Source: Epilithonimonas hungarica (GTDB lineage Bacteria > Bacteroidota > Bacteroidia > Flavobacteriales > Weeksellaceae). From it: a DNA stretch of 64,000 nt. Made by a program: the position numbers and the translations under genes. A model generated the notes under the pieces. That model worked only from the letters and a program-made list of their open reading frames with translations. It had not been told where the DNA came from and did not search any database. Location of the stretch: contig NZ_FNBH01000001.1 in NCBI RefSeq assembly GCF_900102265.1, positions 1 through 64,000 on the forward strand. The letters are read 5' to 3'. Shown piece after piece: positions 34,329 to 42,423 of this stretch (position 1 is its first letter; each line of letters begins with the position of its first letter).

Positions 34329-34631
34329 ATGTCACAAAAATTTCAAGAACTAATTCAATCTGAACGTCCGGTTCTGATTGATTTTTTTGCCACTTGGTGT
34401 CAACCTTGCAAAGTGCAGTCTTCTGTTTTGAATTCTGTAAAAGAACAAGTTGGAGAAAAAGCAAGAATCGTAAAAATTGATGTTGACCAATTTCCGTCTA
34501 TTGCATCAGAAAATGGTGTTCGTGGAGTCCCAACTTTAGCGATTTTCAAAAAGGGAGAACTGCTTTGGAAAGAAAGTGGAGTCCACGATGTTAATTCGCT
34601 GGTGGGGTTGCTGGAGCAATATTCTAGTTAA
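34329..34631 (+). CDS. thioredoxin
   Basis: A 100-residue cytoplasmic thioredoxin with active site Trp23-Cys24-Gln-Pro-Cys27 (usual: WCGPC) and cis-Pro in RGVPTLAIF. The Gln in the active site should change its redox potential. It is placed beside the persulfide dioxygenase/rhodanese gene, so reduction of sulfur-transfer enzymes is a reasonable role. Confidence 0.9.
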   Translation: MSQKFQELIQSERPVLIDFFATWCQPCKVQSSVLNSVKEQVGEKARIVKIDVDQFPSIASENGVRGVPTLAIFKKGELLWKESGVHDVNSLVGLLEQYSS

Positions 34632-34648
34632 AAATAAAAGACATAAAG

Positions 34649-34716
34649 TTTGTCATTCCTTAGGGAATCTCAAACAAATGCAAATTCAACAGTTTAGATT
34701 CCTACGGAATGACAAA
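34649..34716. repeat. palindromic repeat of the TTTGTCATTC family, copy C
   Basis: TTTGTCATTCCTTAG (34649-34663) faces CTACGGAATGACAAA (34702-34716). The right arm is identical to that of copy A. It lies between converging genes, so it may serve as their terminator. Confidence 0.65.
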
Positions 34717-34729
34717 TATTGTGAAATAA

Positions 34730-35497
34730 TTATTTGTTATAAATTATCCCAAATTCATCTCTTTCATTCAAAAAAGGAAATCTGTTTCTAAATTCCTTTA
34801 ATTCATCCAAATTCCATTCGGTTATGATGAGGTTATGTTTTCGTTCGAAGATTTCTTTTCCGTCAGGGAAATAGACTAATGAACTTTCTTCATATTTAAG
34901 ATTATAGCCGTCTGTTCCAATTCGATTTAATCCAAATAGAAAAGCTTGATTTTCAATCGAACGTGCTTTTAAAAGAGCTTTCCAAGCTTCAACTCTGGAT
35001 TTAGGCCAATTAGCAACATAAAAAACTGCATCATAGTCATTCTTATTTCTAGAAAAAACTGGAAAACGCAAATCAAAACAAACCTGCAGAAGAATTTTAA
35101 ACCCTTTATAATCAATAATTTTTCGCTCTGTTCCAGCGGTGTAGATTTTATCTTCTCCGGAATAAGAAAACAAATGTCTTTTGTCGTAATATTCAAAACT
35201 TCCATCGGGAAAAACAAAGTAAAATCGGTTATAGAATTTCCCATTTTCTTCCACGGAAACACTTCCTGCAACTGCCGAATTTTTGCTTTTAGCAAAGGAT
35301 TTCATCCAGGTTAGGGATTCCTCATTCCTGTCCGCAACTTCTTCGGCTTCCATGCAAAATCCTGTAGAAAACATCTCAGGAAGTAGAAACAAATCTGCTT
35401 CAGTTGAAGCGAATTGTTCTTCAATTTGTTTGAAATTCTGTTCTTTATTTTTCCAAGAAATATCGAGGTTGAGACCTGCAATTTTAAGTGTTGACAT
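34730..35497 (-). CDS. nitrilase-superfamily omega-amidase-like protein
   Basis: 255 residues with the catalytic triad Glu41 (LLPEMFSTGF), Lys106 (YYDKRHLFSY) and Cys140 (LLQVCFDLRFP). Best fit is the YafV/NIT2 group, which deaminates alpha-ketoglutaramate and alpha-ketosuccinamate left by transaminases (methionine salvage, metabolite repair). Cytoplasmic and monocistronic. Confidence 0.87.
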   Translation of the reverse strand: MSTLKIAGLNLDISWKNKEQNFKQIEEQFASTEADLFLLPEMFSTGFCMEAEEVADRNEESLTWMKSFAKSKNSAVAGSVSVEENGKFYNRFYFVFPDGSFEYYDKRHLFSYSGEDKIYTAGTERKIIDYKGFKILLQVCFDLRFPVFSRNKNDYDAVFYVANWPKSRVEAWKALLKARSIENQAFLFGLNRIGTDGYNLKYEESSLVYFPDGKEIFERKHNLIITEWNLDELKEFRNRFPFLNERDEFGIIYNK

Positions 35498-35592
35498 ACT
35501 TCGAAAGTTTAATGCAATTTATCATTTTAAAAATCTTAATCATAATAAAGTCTTAATAAAAATCGTTCAAAAAATAAGCAATTGCGTTAAAG

Positions 35593-35623
35593 TTTACTAA
35601 AAAATCGTTAAAAAATAATTTTG
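35593..35623 (+). promoter_or_regulatory. promoter of the L,D-transpeptidase-like gene
   Basis: TAATTTTG at 35616-35623 fits TAnnTTTG; TTTA at 35593-35596, about 19 bases upstream, is a near match to TTTG. Confidence 0.4.
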
Positions 35624-35690
35624 TAATCTATTGAAAATGATTTATATATAATTTTGACCCACTAAAATAAAAACCTAATATTATTAATTA

Positions 35691-36485
35691 ATGAAGAAAT
35701 TCCCATTATTGTTATGCTTAGTTTATTTAATAACCACTTCGTTTTATCCTGCGAGTTCTGAGAACCATTCTTACTCCAAAACGATGATAAAAGAAATCAA
35801 ACTAAGTCCAAAAAAGAATTTCTCACCACAAAACCCAGCAGAAGAAATCTATAAAGAACTGCAGTTCACCGATGAAACATTGAATTTTGAAGTCTTTGAA
35901 AAAGCTTATTTAGGATTCCAAAATTTGAAAAGTTCCGGAAAACTGGAACCGTCAGCAAAATTGCTTTCGGTTTGTGATTTTAGTTTATCTTCCAACAGGA
36001 AGCGCCTTTGGGTCATAGATTTGGGTGAGAAAAAAGTGTTATTCAATACATTAGTTGCACACGGGAAAGGGACAGGCGAGGAGTTCGCTACCAATTTTTC
36101 CAACACAGAAGATTCGCATCAGTCGAGTATGGGCTTTTACGTTACAGAGCAGACCTATAACGGTGACAACGGCTATTCTTTGCGATTGTTCGGGATGGAT
36201 AGAGGTTATAACGATGCGGCTCTTGAAAGATGTATCGTGATGCACGGTGCAAAATATGTGAGCGAAGATTTCATCAAATCTGAAAAGAGATTAGGAAGAA
36301 GCTGGGGGTGTCCGGCGGTTCCGACTAGTTTGGCAAAACCAATCATCAATACGATAAAAAACAGAACGTGTCTGTTTATTTATTTCCCGGACCAGAATTA
36401 TCTGGCAAGTTCTCAATGGTTGAAAAATGCTGAAAAAACCGATTCGATCCTTGATACTCCAAAACAGAATATGGCAACGAATTAA
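35691..36485 (+). CDS. exported murein L,D-transpeptidase-like protein (YkuD_2)
   Basis: 264 residues with a signal peptide (about 1-22) and a YkuD_2-type catalytic domain: VMHGAKYVSE and LGRSWGCPAVP hold the His and Cys (H..SxGC motif). Such proteins form or edit 3-3 cross-links in peptidoglycan, or bind it. The C-terminal 25 residues are polar. Monocistronic, with a strong terminator. Confidence 0.85.
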   Translation: MKKFPLLLCLVYLITTSFYPASSENHSYSKTMIKEIKLSPKKNFSPQNPAEEIYKELQFTDETLNFEVFEKAYLGFQNLKSSGKLEPSAKLLSVCDFSLSSNRKRLWVIDLGEKKVLFNTLVAHGKGTGEEFATNFSNTEDSHQSSMGFYVTEQTYNGDNGYSLRLFGMDRGYNDAALERCIVMHGAKYVSEDFIKSEKRLGRSWGCPAVPTSLAKPIINTIKNRTCLFIYFPDQNYLASSQWLKNAEKTDSILDTPKQNMATN

Positions 36486-36506
36486 AAAGTAAACTCTCGT
36501 TGATTG

Positions 36507-36537
36507 TGCAGATTTAGCCGATTATTATCAATCTGCA
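36507..36537. repeat. short palindromic repeat (TGCAGATT/AATCTGCA)
   Basis: TGCAGATT (36507-36514) pairs with AATCTGCA (36530-36537). It resembles the larger GCAGATT-type repeat at 39644-39716. Confidence 0.4.
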
Positions 36538-36550
36538 AGATTATAAAAAT

Positions 36551-36582
36551 AAAAAACCCTTCAGAATTTCTGAAGGGTTTTT
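36551..36582. terminator. bidirectional terminator
   Basis: AAACCCTTCAGAA and TTCTGAAGGGTTT form a near-perfect stem with A and T tracts on both sides, shared by converging genes. Confidence 0.85.
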
Positions 36583-36585
36583 GTT

Positions 36586-37275
36586 TTATGGGTTTTTCAC
36601 TAATAGTCTGAAACCTTCTCCGTGAACGTTGATGATTTCCAAACCTTCGTCATCTTTCAGAAGTTTTCTCAGTTTTGCGATGTAAACGTCCATACTTCTC
36701 GCTGTGAAATAATTCTCTTTTTTCCAGATTTTTCTTAATGCCAAATCTCTCGGCATAAAGTCGTTTCTGTGGATGCAAAGCAATTTCAGAAGTTCGTTTT
36801 CTTTTGGAGAAAGCTTGTATTCGTTTTCGCCAACTCTTAGTTGTCTTAACATAGAATCGAAGAAGATATTACTGATTTTGAACTGCTCTTGGTCTTCATT
36901 TTCCAAAACAGCACTTCTTTGTAGAATTGCTTTGATCTTGTAAAGAAGTAGCTCAGTATCAAAAGGTTTTGTGATATAATCATCCGCTCCCAATTGATAG
37001 CCTTTCAGGATATCCTCACGCATATTTCTTGCAGTCAAGAAAATGATGGGAGTGTTTTTATCAATTTTCTTCACATCTTCTGCCAAAGAAAATCCATCTT
37101 TTTTCGGCATCATTACATCGAAAATGCAGATATCGAATTCCTTTTCCGTAAACTCTTTCAGTCCTATTTCTCCATCGGTTGCTAATGTCACCTCGAAGTT
37201 GTTGATTGTCAAATAATCCTTAAGAACTGCGCCAAAACTCTGGTCGTCTTCTACTAATAATATTCTGTTGCTCAT
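36586..37275 (-). CDS. OmpR/PhoB-family response regulator
   Basis: 229 residues. Receiver domain 1-120 with the acidic pair Glu9-Asp10, phosphoacceptor Asp53 (CIFDVMMPKKDG), Thr in FLTA and Lys in ITKPF; winged-helix DNA-binding domain 130-226 (SPKENELLKLLCIHRND, SMDVYIAKLRKLLKDD). It resembles RprY of Bacteroidota. It pairs with the histidine kinase upstream on the same strand, 136 bases away. Confidence 0.93.
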   Translation of the reverse strand: MSNRILLVEDDQSFGAVLKDYLTINNFEVTLATDGEIGLKEFTEKEFDICIFDVMMPKKDGFSLAEDVKKIDKNTPIIFLTARNMREDILKGYQLGADDYITKPFDTELLLYKIKAILQRSAVLENEDQEQFKISNIFFDSMLRQLRVGENEYKLSPKENELLKLLCIHRNDFMPRDLALRKIWKKENYFTARSMDVYIAKLRKLLKDDEGLEIINVHGEGFRLLVKNP

Positions 37276-37411
37276 AGCTTTTTGATTTAATAATTAAAAT
37301 TGAAGAAATCTTGATTCTTCGTTTTAGTAATATTTTGATTGGTTGTTTAAAACTTGATTTCGATTTTTTCCTTTACGTTTTAGTTCTGCTTCATTCAAAT
37401 CAATTAGTTGT

Positions 37412-38953
37412 TTATATTATAGGAAGTTTTATGGTGAATGTGCTTCCTTTTCCTTTGTGAGAATCTACGTGGATTTGACCTTTGTGGTTTTCAATAATCT
37501 TTTTCACGTAAGACAATCCAAGTCCTTGTCCTTTTACATTATGGACATTTCCGGTTTCTTCCCGGAAGAATTTTTCAAATATTTTGGTTCTGTTGGTTGA
37601 TTCCATTCCCATTCCTTTGTCGGAAATTTCTATCACGTACCAGTTTCCTTCATTTCTCGTGCTAACTTTTATTTCAGGTGTTTCAGGAGAATATTTGTTA
37701 GCATTATCAAGAAGATTGATCAAAGCATTCGAAATATGAAACTCATCAATCAGGAAATTGTATTTCGTAGCATTAAAATCTGTGATTAAAGTTCCTTGTC
37801 TCTGGTCAACAATCAATCGGAAAGATTCGGCAACGCTTTTTATCAATTCTCGAACGTTGGTTTCTTTCAGATGAAGAGGCATTTCGTTTCTTTCCAGTTT
37901 TGACATATTCAGGACTGTTTCCACTTGCTTTTTCATCCTCAGGTTTTCCTGTTTTATGAGTCCTGAATAGTATTTGACTTTATCAGGGTCAGTTGCGATT
38001 TTATCATTAGCCAAAGAATCCGTTGCAACAGAAATCGTCGCCAAGGGTGTCTTGAACTCATGAGACATATTGTTGATGAAATCAGTCTTGACTTCAGCAA
38101 TCTTTTTCTGTCTCATCATATAATTGATAGAGATAATATAAATCCCCAAAATCGTTAATAGCGAAATAAAAGTTCCCAACAACATCGGCAAATTATGCTT
38201 TACCAAAGAGTAATCTTTTCTAGGAAAAACAATTGCAAGTGTGTAGAGCGTTCTGTCTTTGCTGTCTGTGAAAAGCGGATAAGTGTAATTCGTTTTATCT
38301 TTTTGGTCTAGGTAAATATTGTTTGCAACCGTCGTCAACTGATTGGTTTTGTTGATAACGCCGTAACCAAATTTTGTGTCAATTCCTTTGAGTCTCAATT
38401 CTTTTGAAATAACGGAATCAATGGTTTTGCTGTCAACACGTTTTTCTATCGGAAGATTGGTTGCACTTAGACGCGCAAATTCCTTCATCTGATAAGAATT
38501 GTTGTCAAGGTCTCGGCTGATGTTAGTTGTCAGTGGCTCGGGATTGTTTCTTTTCAGTTTTAACTGACCTTCGTCTTTGTAAAGCTTTGTGGTGTACAAA
38601 GTATCGCCTTTGGCCGAAACCGGAATATTCTGTTTTTCAACAATACTCGTCTGGAAAAGAATATTCGAACGATTTGCAGAATCAGAACTTTGCTGGATAT
38701 AAGTTTTAGTTGGTTGATTTTTAGAAGCTAAAACCTCTTTTCCAACATTGTTATATGTTTCATTCCAATATTTGTTGACCTCGATTTGATTTACTTTCTG
38801 AGTTGAAGTTTCTAATGCAGAATAAACCTTATTAGAAAAATCCTGCTCAAGCGAAGTATATAATTCTTTAATCCAATATAACTGCAAAGAGACGAAAACC
38901 ACCAAGGAAATTGTCATAAATACAGATATAATAGGAATAAACTTGTTATTCAT
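37412..38953 (-). CDS. membrane sensor histidine kinase
   Basis: 513 residues. Two membrane helices (about 6-27 and 256-278) flank a 230-residue extracytoplasmic sensor. The HisKA domain has the phosphorylated His298 in NNMSHEFKTPLAT; the ATPase has NLLDNANKYSPE (N box), DKGMGM and GLGLSYVKKI (G boxes). It presumably phosphorylates the neighbouring response regulator; the signal is unknown. Confidence 0.93.
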   Translation of the reverse strand: MNNKFIPIISVFMTISLVVFVSLQLYWIKELYTSLEQDFSNKVYSALETSTQKVNQIEVNKYWNETYNNVGKEVLASKNQPTKTYIQQSSDSANRSNILFQTSIVEKQNIPVSAKGDTLYTTKLYKDEGQLKLKRNNPEPLTTNISRDLDNNSYQMKEFARLSATNLPIEKRVDSKTIDSVISKELRLKGIDTKFGYGVINKTNQLTTVANNIYLDQKDKTNYTYPLFTDSKDRTLYTLAIVFPRKDYSLVKHNLPMLLGTFISLLTILGIYIISINYMMRQKKIAEVKTDFINNMSHEFKTPLATISVATDSLANDKIATDPDKVKYYSGLIKQENLRMKKQVETVLNMSKLERNEMPLHLKETNVRELIKSVAESFRLIVDQRQGTLITDFNATKYNFLIDEFHISNALINLLDNANKYSPETPEIKVSTRNEGNWYVIEISDKGMGMESTNRTKIFEKFFREETGNVHNVKGQGLGLSYVKKIIENHKGQIHVDSHKGKGSTFTIKLPII

Positions 38954-39143
38954 ATGTTTTTTTAAGTTTGAAAAGTTAAAATTACTCTTTTTAAGAATAT
39001 CTCAACAATAATAACGGGCTGTAATTATTAAATATTTCTTAAAATTAAAAGATTTAACATTTTATTGTGAATATCAAATATGTTGCCATAAGAAAAGTTT
39101 GGTGTGATTTTTTATAATTAGTTGTTATAAAAAAGCAAAAGTT

Positions 39144-39638
39144 ATGAACTCAGAAATTGTTTTTAATAAGGACTCAGAAACCGGAGTTTACGTGATGAAA
39201 GTTTACAAAGCCGATGTTTCCACGCTTTGGGATTATTTCACAAAGTCAGAATTGATTGACCAATGGTGGGCGCCAAAACCTTGGAAATGTGAAACCGAAA
39301 AAATGGATTTTCGTGAAAATGGAATTTGGTTATATGCGATGAAAGGTCCCGATGGAGAAAAAGAATTTGCCTTAGCCAGTTATGGTGAAATAATGCCTCA
39401 CAGAAGTATTGCTTGGACAGATGCTTTTGCGGACGACAAAGGAAAAATTAAAACAGATTTACCACAAACTTCTTGGCTGATTGGCTTCACAGGAATCGAT
39501 GAAGGCACAAGAATGACTTTCAATCTGCATTTCAATTCACAAGAAGAACTCAATCAGCTTCTCGAAATGGGTTTTGAAGAAGGTTTCAAAATGGGATTGA
39601 ATCAGTTGGAGGATATTTTGGAAAAAAATCAATCTTGA
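39144..39638 (+). CDS. AHSA1/SRPBCC-domain protein
   Basis: 164 residues forming one START-like (SRPBCC) domain: TLWDYFTKSELIDQWWAPKP at the start and the long C-terminal helix (EEGFKMGLNQLEDIL) are typical of the Aha1-like group. Many are stress-linked or ligand-binding; no function can be fixed. Confidence 0.85.
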   Translation: MNSEIVFNKDSETGVYVMKVYKADVSTLWDYFTKSELIDQWWAPKPWKCETEKMDFRENGIWLYAMKGPDGEKEFALASYGEIMPHRSIAWTDAFADDKGKIKTDLPQTSWLIGFTGIDEGTRMTFNLHFNSQEELNQLLEMGFEEGFKMGLNQLEDILEKNQS

Positions 39639-39643
39639 TAATT

Positions 39644-39716
39644 TTCTCGCAGATTAAGCAGATTTTGAAGATAATAACTTAAAAAAAATCTGTGTCATCT
39701 GCTAATTCTGCGAGAA
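39644..39716. repeat. palindromic repeat with GCAGATTaaGCAGAT arms
   Basis: TTCTCGCAGA (39644-39653) pairs with TCTGCGAGAA (39707-39716), and AGCAGATTTT further in pairs with AAAATCTG/ATCTGCT. It fills the gap between two converging genes and resembles repeats widespread in Chryseobacterium-type genomes. Confidence 0.6.
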
Positions 39717-39723
39717 TCAAACT

Positions 39724-40068
39724 TTAATCCAAGGAAATCTCTTCGTCAATAAAATATTGGATGATCGCTTTTTTCATTAATAGCGATTGTTCATTGGGTT
39801 TCAATTCAGGAAGGTCGTCCAACTTTTCAAATTGTGGCCAGCCATCTTCATAATGCGTGAATTTGTAATAACCAAAAGGCTCCAGCAATCTGCAAACTGC
39901 GATGTGAACCAAATTGACTTTATCATCTTTCGTAAATTTCTGTTGTCCACTTCCTAACTCCTGAACACCAATAATGAATAGAAAAGTTTCTATTGGAGGA
40001 TTTTTCTCTGTTTGAAAGTTAACTTCAAAAAAGTGTTCTATTTTTTTCCAGATTTCGGATTCTGTCAT
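39724..40068 (-). CDS. hypothetical protein
   Basis: A 114-residue acidic soluble protein, starting MTESEIWKKIEHFFEVNFQ, with KVNLVHIAVCRLLEPFGYY and a helical C-terminus. No family recognised. Its start lies three bases beyond the stop of the DUF2200 gene, so they share a transcript. Confidence 0.7.
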   Translation of the reverse strand: MTESEIWKKIEHFFEVNFQTEKNPPIETFLFIIGVQELGSGQQKFTKDDKVNLVHIAVCRLLEPFGYYKFTHYEDGWPQFEKLDDLPELKPNEQSLLMKKAIIQYFIDEEISLD

Positions 40069-40071
40069 TTT

Positions 40072-40419
40072 TTATTTCCTTAAAATTTTGTCCATAGATT
40101 TCCCTTTTGCCAATTCGTCTATCAATTTATCCAGATAACGAATCTTCTGCATCAGTTCATCTTCTATATCTTCTACACGATAACCACAAATCACACCAGT
40201 TATTTTTGAAACATTCGGATTGATATCAGTCTCAGCGAAAAAATTTTCAAAATCCACTTTATTATCAATAATGTTCTGAAGTTTCTCAGAATCATAACCT
40301 GTCAGCCAAAAGATGATCTCATCAACTTCAGCCTTGGTTCTGCCTTTCTTTTCAGCCTTTGCAATGTAATGCAGATAAATGCCGGCGAAAGACATTTTGT
40401 AAATTCTGGTGTTTTTCAT
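40072..40419 (-). CDS. DUF2200 family protein
   Basis: 115 residues. [20 protein letters not shown] near the start, then [31 protein letters not shown] and the helical C-terminus are the DUF2200 pattern. Function unknown; soluble and cytoplasmic. First gene of a two-gene unit. Confidence 0.85.
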   Translation of the reverse strand: MKNTRIYKMSFAGIYLHYIAKAEKKGRTKAEVDEIIFWLTGYDSEKLQNIIDNKVDFENFFAETDINPNVSKITGVICGYRVEDIEDELMQKIRYLDKLIDELAKGKSMDKILRK

Positions 40420-40544
40420 CTTATTAATTATTCGATGTTGTACTCAATAATCGTTTAGCGAAGAACTAAAATAAAACCAAAACTCTGGCTAAAATTTAAA
40501 CCAGAGTTTCAGTAATCTTGCTGCGAATTTACAAAAAATGAATT

Positions 40545-42401
40545 TTAATTTCGGATTTCCAGAATCATCGCTGTTTTGGCAGGAATATCTATTGTATTCT
40601 TAAAGCTAAAATCTTTTCCGGAGATAACATCTTTTGCATTGAAGTTATTAGGAATCATTTCTTTGTATCGATTAATATCAAGCGTTACTTTATCATTATT
40701 TTTATTGAGCAAAATCATCACTTTTTGATTGTCTGTATATCGGAAGTAAACATAAACATCATTATTTGTAGGTGCATAATGTTTGAATTTTCCATTGGCA
40801 ATCGCATCACTTGTTTTTCTCCAATTAAGTAAAGACGAAAAATATTTCTTCGCTTCTTTTTCTTCATTATTTAATCCTACTTCTGTCACAGCATTTTTAG
40901 AATCACCTTTCCAGCCTCCATAGAAATCGCTTCTTCGTTGTCCGTCGCTTCCTGCTTTATCATTGGTCATCAAAACTTCTGTTCCGTAGAAAAACTGAGG
41001 TGTCCCGCGCATCGTCATATACATTGCAATCCCAAGCTTCCAATCATCAAAATTTTTATTGAGACGGGAATAGAACCTGTCCAGATCGTGGTTGTCCGGA
41101 AAAATCAGTTGATTGTAAGGATGTGGAAAAAGGAAATCATTTGCGACACCTTCATAAACTTTTCTCCAGGACGAAAACCAACCACTTTTTTCATTAAGTG
41201 CAGAAACGATATTATCATTAATGGAAAAGTCCATCATCATCGGCATATAACTTTTGTAACCATCATTGTTTTCCTTGTCGATTTGCCAATAAGAGGTCTG
41301 CGCGATGTTTCTTGACATTTCTTCGGCAACGATGTTCATTTTAGGGTATTCTTCGAGAATGGTTTTGGTCCAATCCGCCAGGAAATTTTTGTCAGAATAA
41401 GAGTAGGTATCCACACGCAATCCGGAAAGTCCGGCATATTCTATCCACCAAATAATATTCTGGGTCAGATATTTTGCCAACAAAGGATTTTTCTGATTGA
41501 GGTCTGCCATATGGCCATCGAACCAACCATTGAGATATTCTTCCTTGTCAATTTCGGTTGCGTAGATGTCTGTGATGGTGGTTTTAAGATGATTGGTTCT
41601 TATTCTATTTTCCGAATCAGGATAATTGATCCAACTTTTCTCTGGCAAGTCTTTGACAAAATAATACTCTGAGCCACAATGATTAAGCACAACATCCCAA
41701 ATCAATCCGATGTTTCTTTTCTTAGCTTCCGTTGACAGTTTTTTTAAATCTTCATTGCTTCCAAATCTTGGGTCAATCTTGTAAAATTCAGTCGCCGCAT
41801 AACCGTGATAAGAATAGGTCGGCTCATCATTTTCAATCAAAGGTGTGTTCCAGATCTGAGTATAACCTAAAGACTGAATATAATCCAAATGATCAATGAT
41901 TCCCCGAATATCACCGCCATGTCTGGCGTCTTCATTATTCCTATCAAGTTTTTGTTCCAAAGTTGTTTTTATGATGTCATTTTTTTCATCACCATTCGAA
42001 AATCTATCCGGAACAATCAAAAGAACCGCATCTTTTGAACCGTAACTTTCCCGATTGGCGCTGTTTGTTTCCCGTGCATAAATTGGGAAATCTTTTATCA
42101 GAACTACTTTTTTATTCTTTGAAAATTTGATTTTTACAGTTCCTGCTTTTGCTTCAGGACTGATTTCCAAGGTCAGAAAAAGATAGTTCTTGTTTTCAAC
42201 CGTTTTATTTTCAGTAATAGTAACTCCGGGATAAGAAATCTCAGTCTGTAAATCTGAAATATCTTTGCCATAAATTAATAAAGTGACCGAATTATTTTTC
42301 ATTCCAATCCACCAATTGGCAGGTTCAATCCGTTCAATCTTTTGAGAAAGAATGAGATTGAAACTGATGAAGAGTAAAAGTATTACAAGTGATTTTTTCA
42401 T
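40545..42401 (-). CDS. exported GH13 alpha-glucan hydrolase (SusA/neopullulanase-like)
   Basis: 618 residues: signal peptide 1-19, an N-terminal cyclomaltodextrinase-type Ig-like domain (RIEPANWWIGMKNNSVTLLI), a GH13 barrel and a C-terminal beta domain. The nucleophile is Asp331 (GLRVDTYSYS), the acid/base Glu360 (NIVAEE), and the third Asp is in FPDNHD near 440; DVVLNHCG is also conserved. It hydrolyses alpha-1,4-glucans in the periplasm, as SusA does. It follows the two-domain esterase gene by 22 bases. Confidence 0.92.
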   Translation of the reverse strand: MKKSLVILLLFISFNLILSQKIERIEPANWWIGMKNNSVTLLIYGKDISDLQTEISYPGVTITENKTVENKNYLFLTLEISPEAKAGTVKIKFSKNKKVVLIKDFPIYARETNSANRESYGSKDAVLLIVPDRFSNGDEKNDIIKTTLEQKLDRNNEDARHGGDIRGIIDHLDYIQSLGYTQIWNTPLIENDEPTYSYHGYAATEFYKIDPRFGSNEDLKKLSTEAKKRNIGLIWDVVLNHCGSEYYFVKDLPEKSWINYPDSENRIRTNHLKTTITDIYATEIDKEEYLNGWFDGHMADLNQKNPLLAKYLTQNIIWWIEYAGLSGLRVDTYSYSDKNFLADWTKTILEEYPKMNIVAEEMSRNIAQTSYWQIDKENNDGYKSYMPMMMDFSINDNIVSALNEKSGWFSSWRKVYEGVANDFLFPHPYNQLIFPDNHDLDRFYSRLNKNFDDWKLGIAMYMTMRGTPQFFYGTEVLMTNDKAGSDGQRRSDFYGGWKGDSKNAVTEVGLNNEEKEAKKYFSSLLNWRKTSDAIANGKFKHYAPTNNDVYVYFRYTDNQKVMILLNKNNDKVTLDINRYKEMIPNNFNAKDVISGKDFSFKNTIDIPAKTAMILEIRN

Positions 42402-42423
42402 TTTATAATTGAATTTGAGATTG

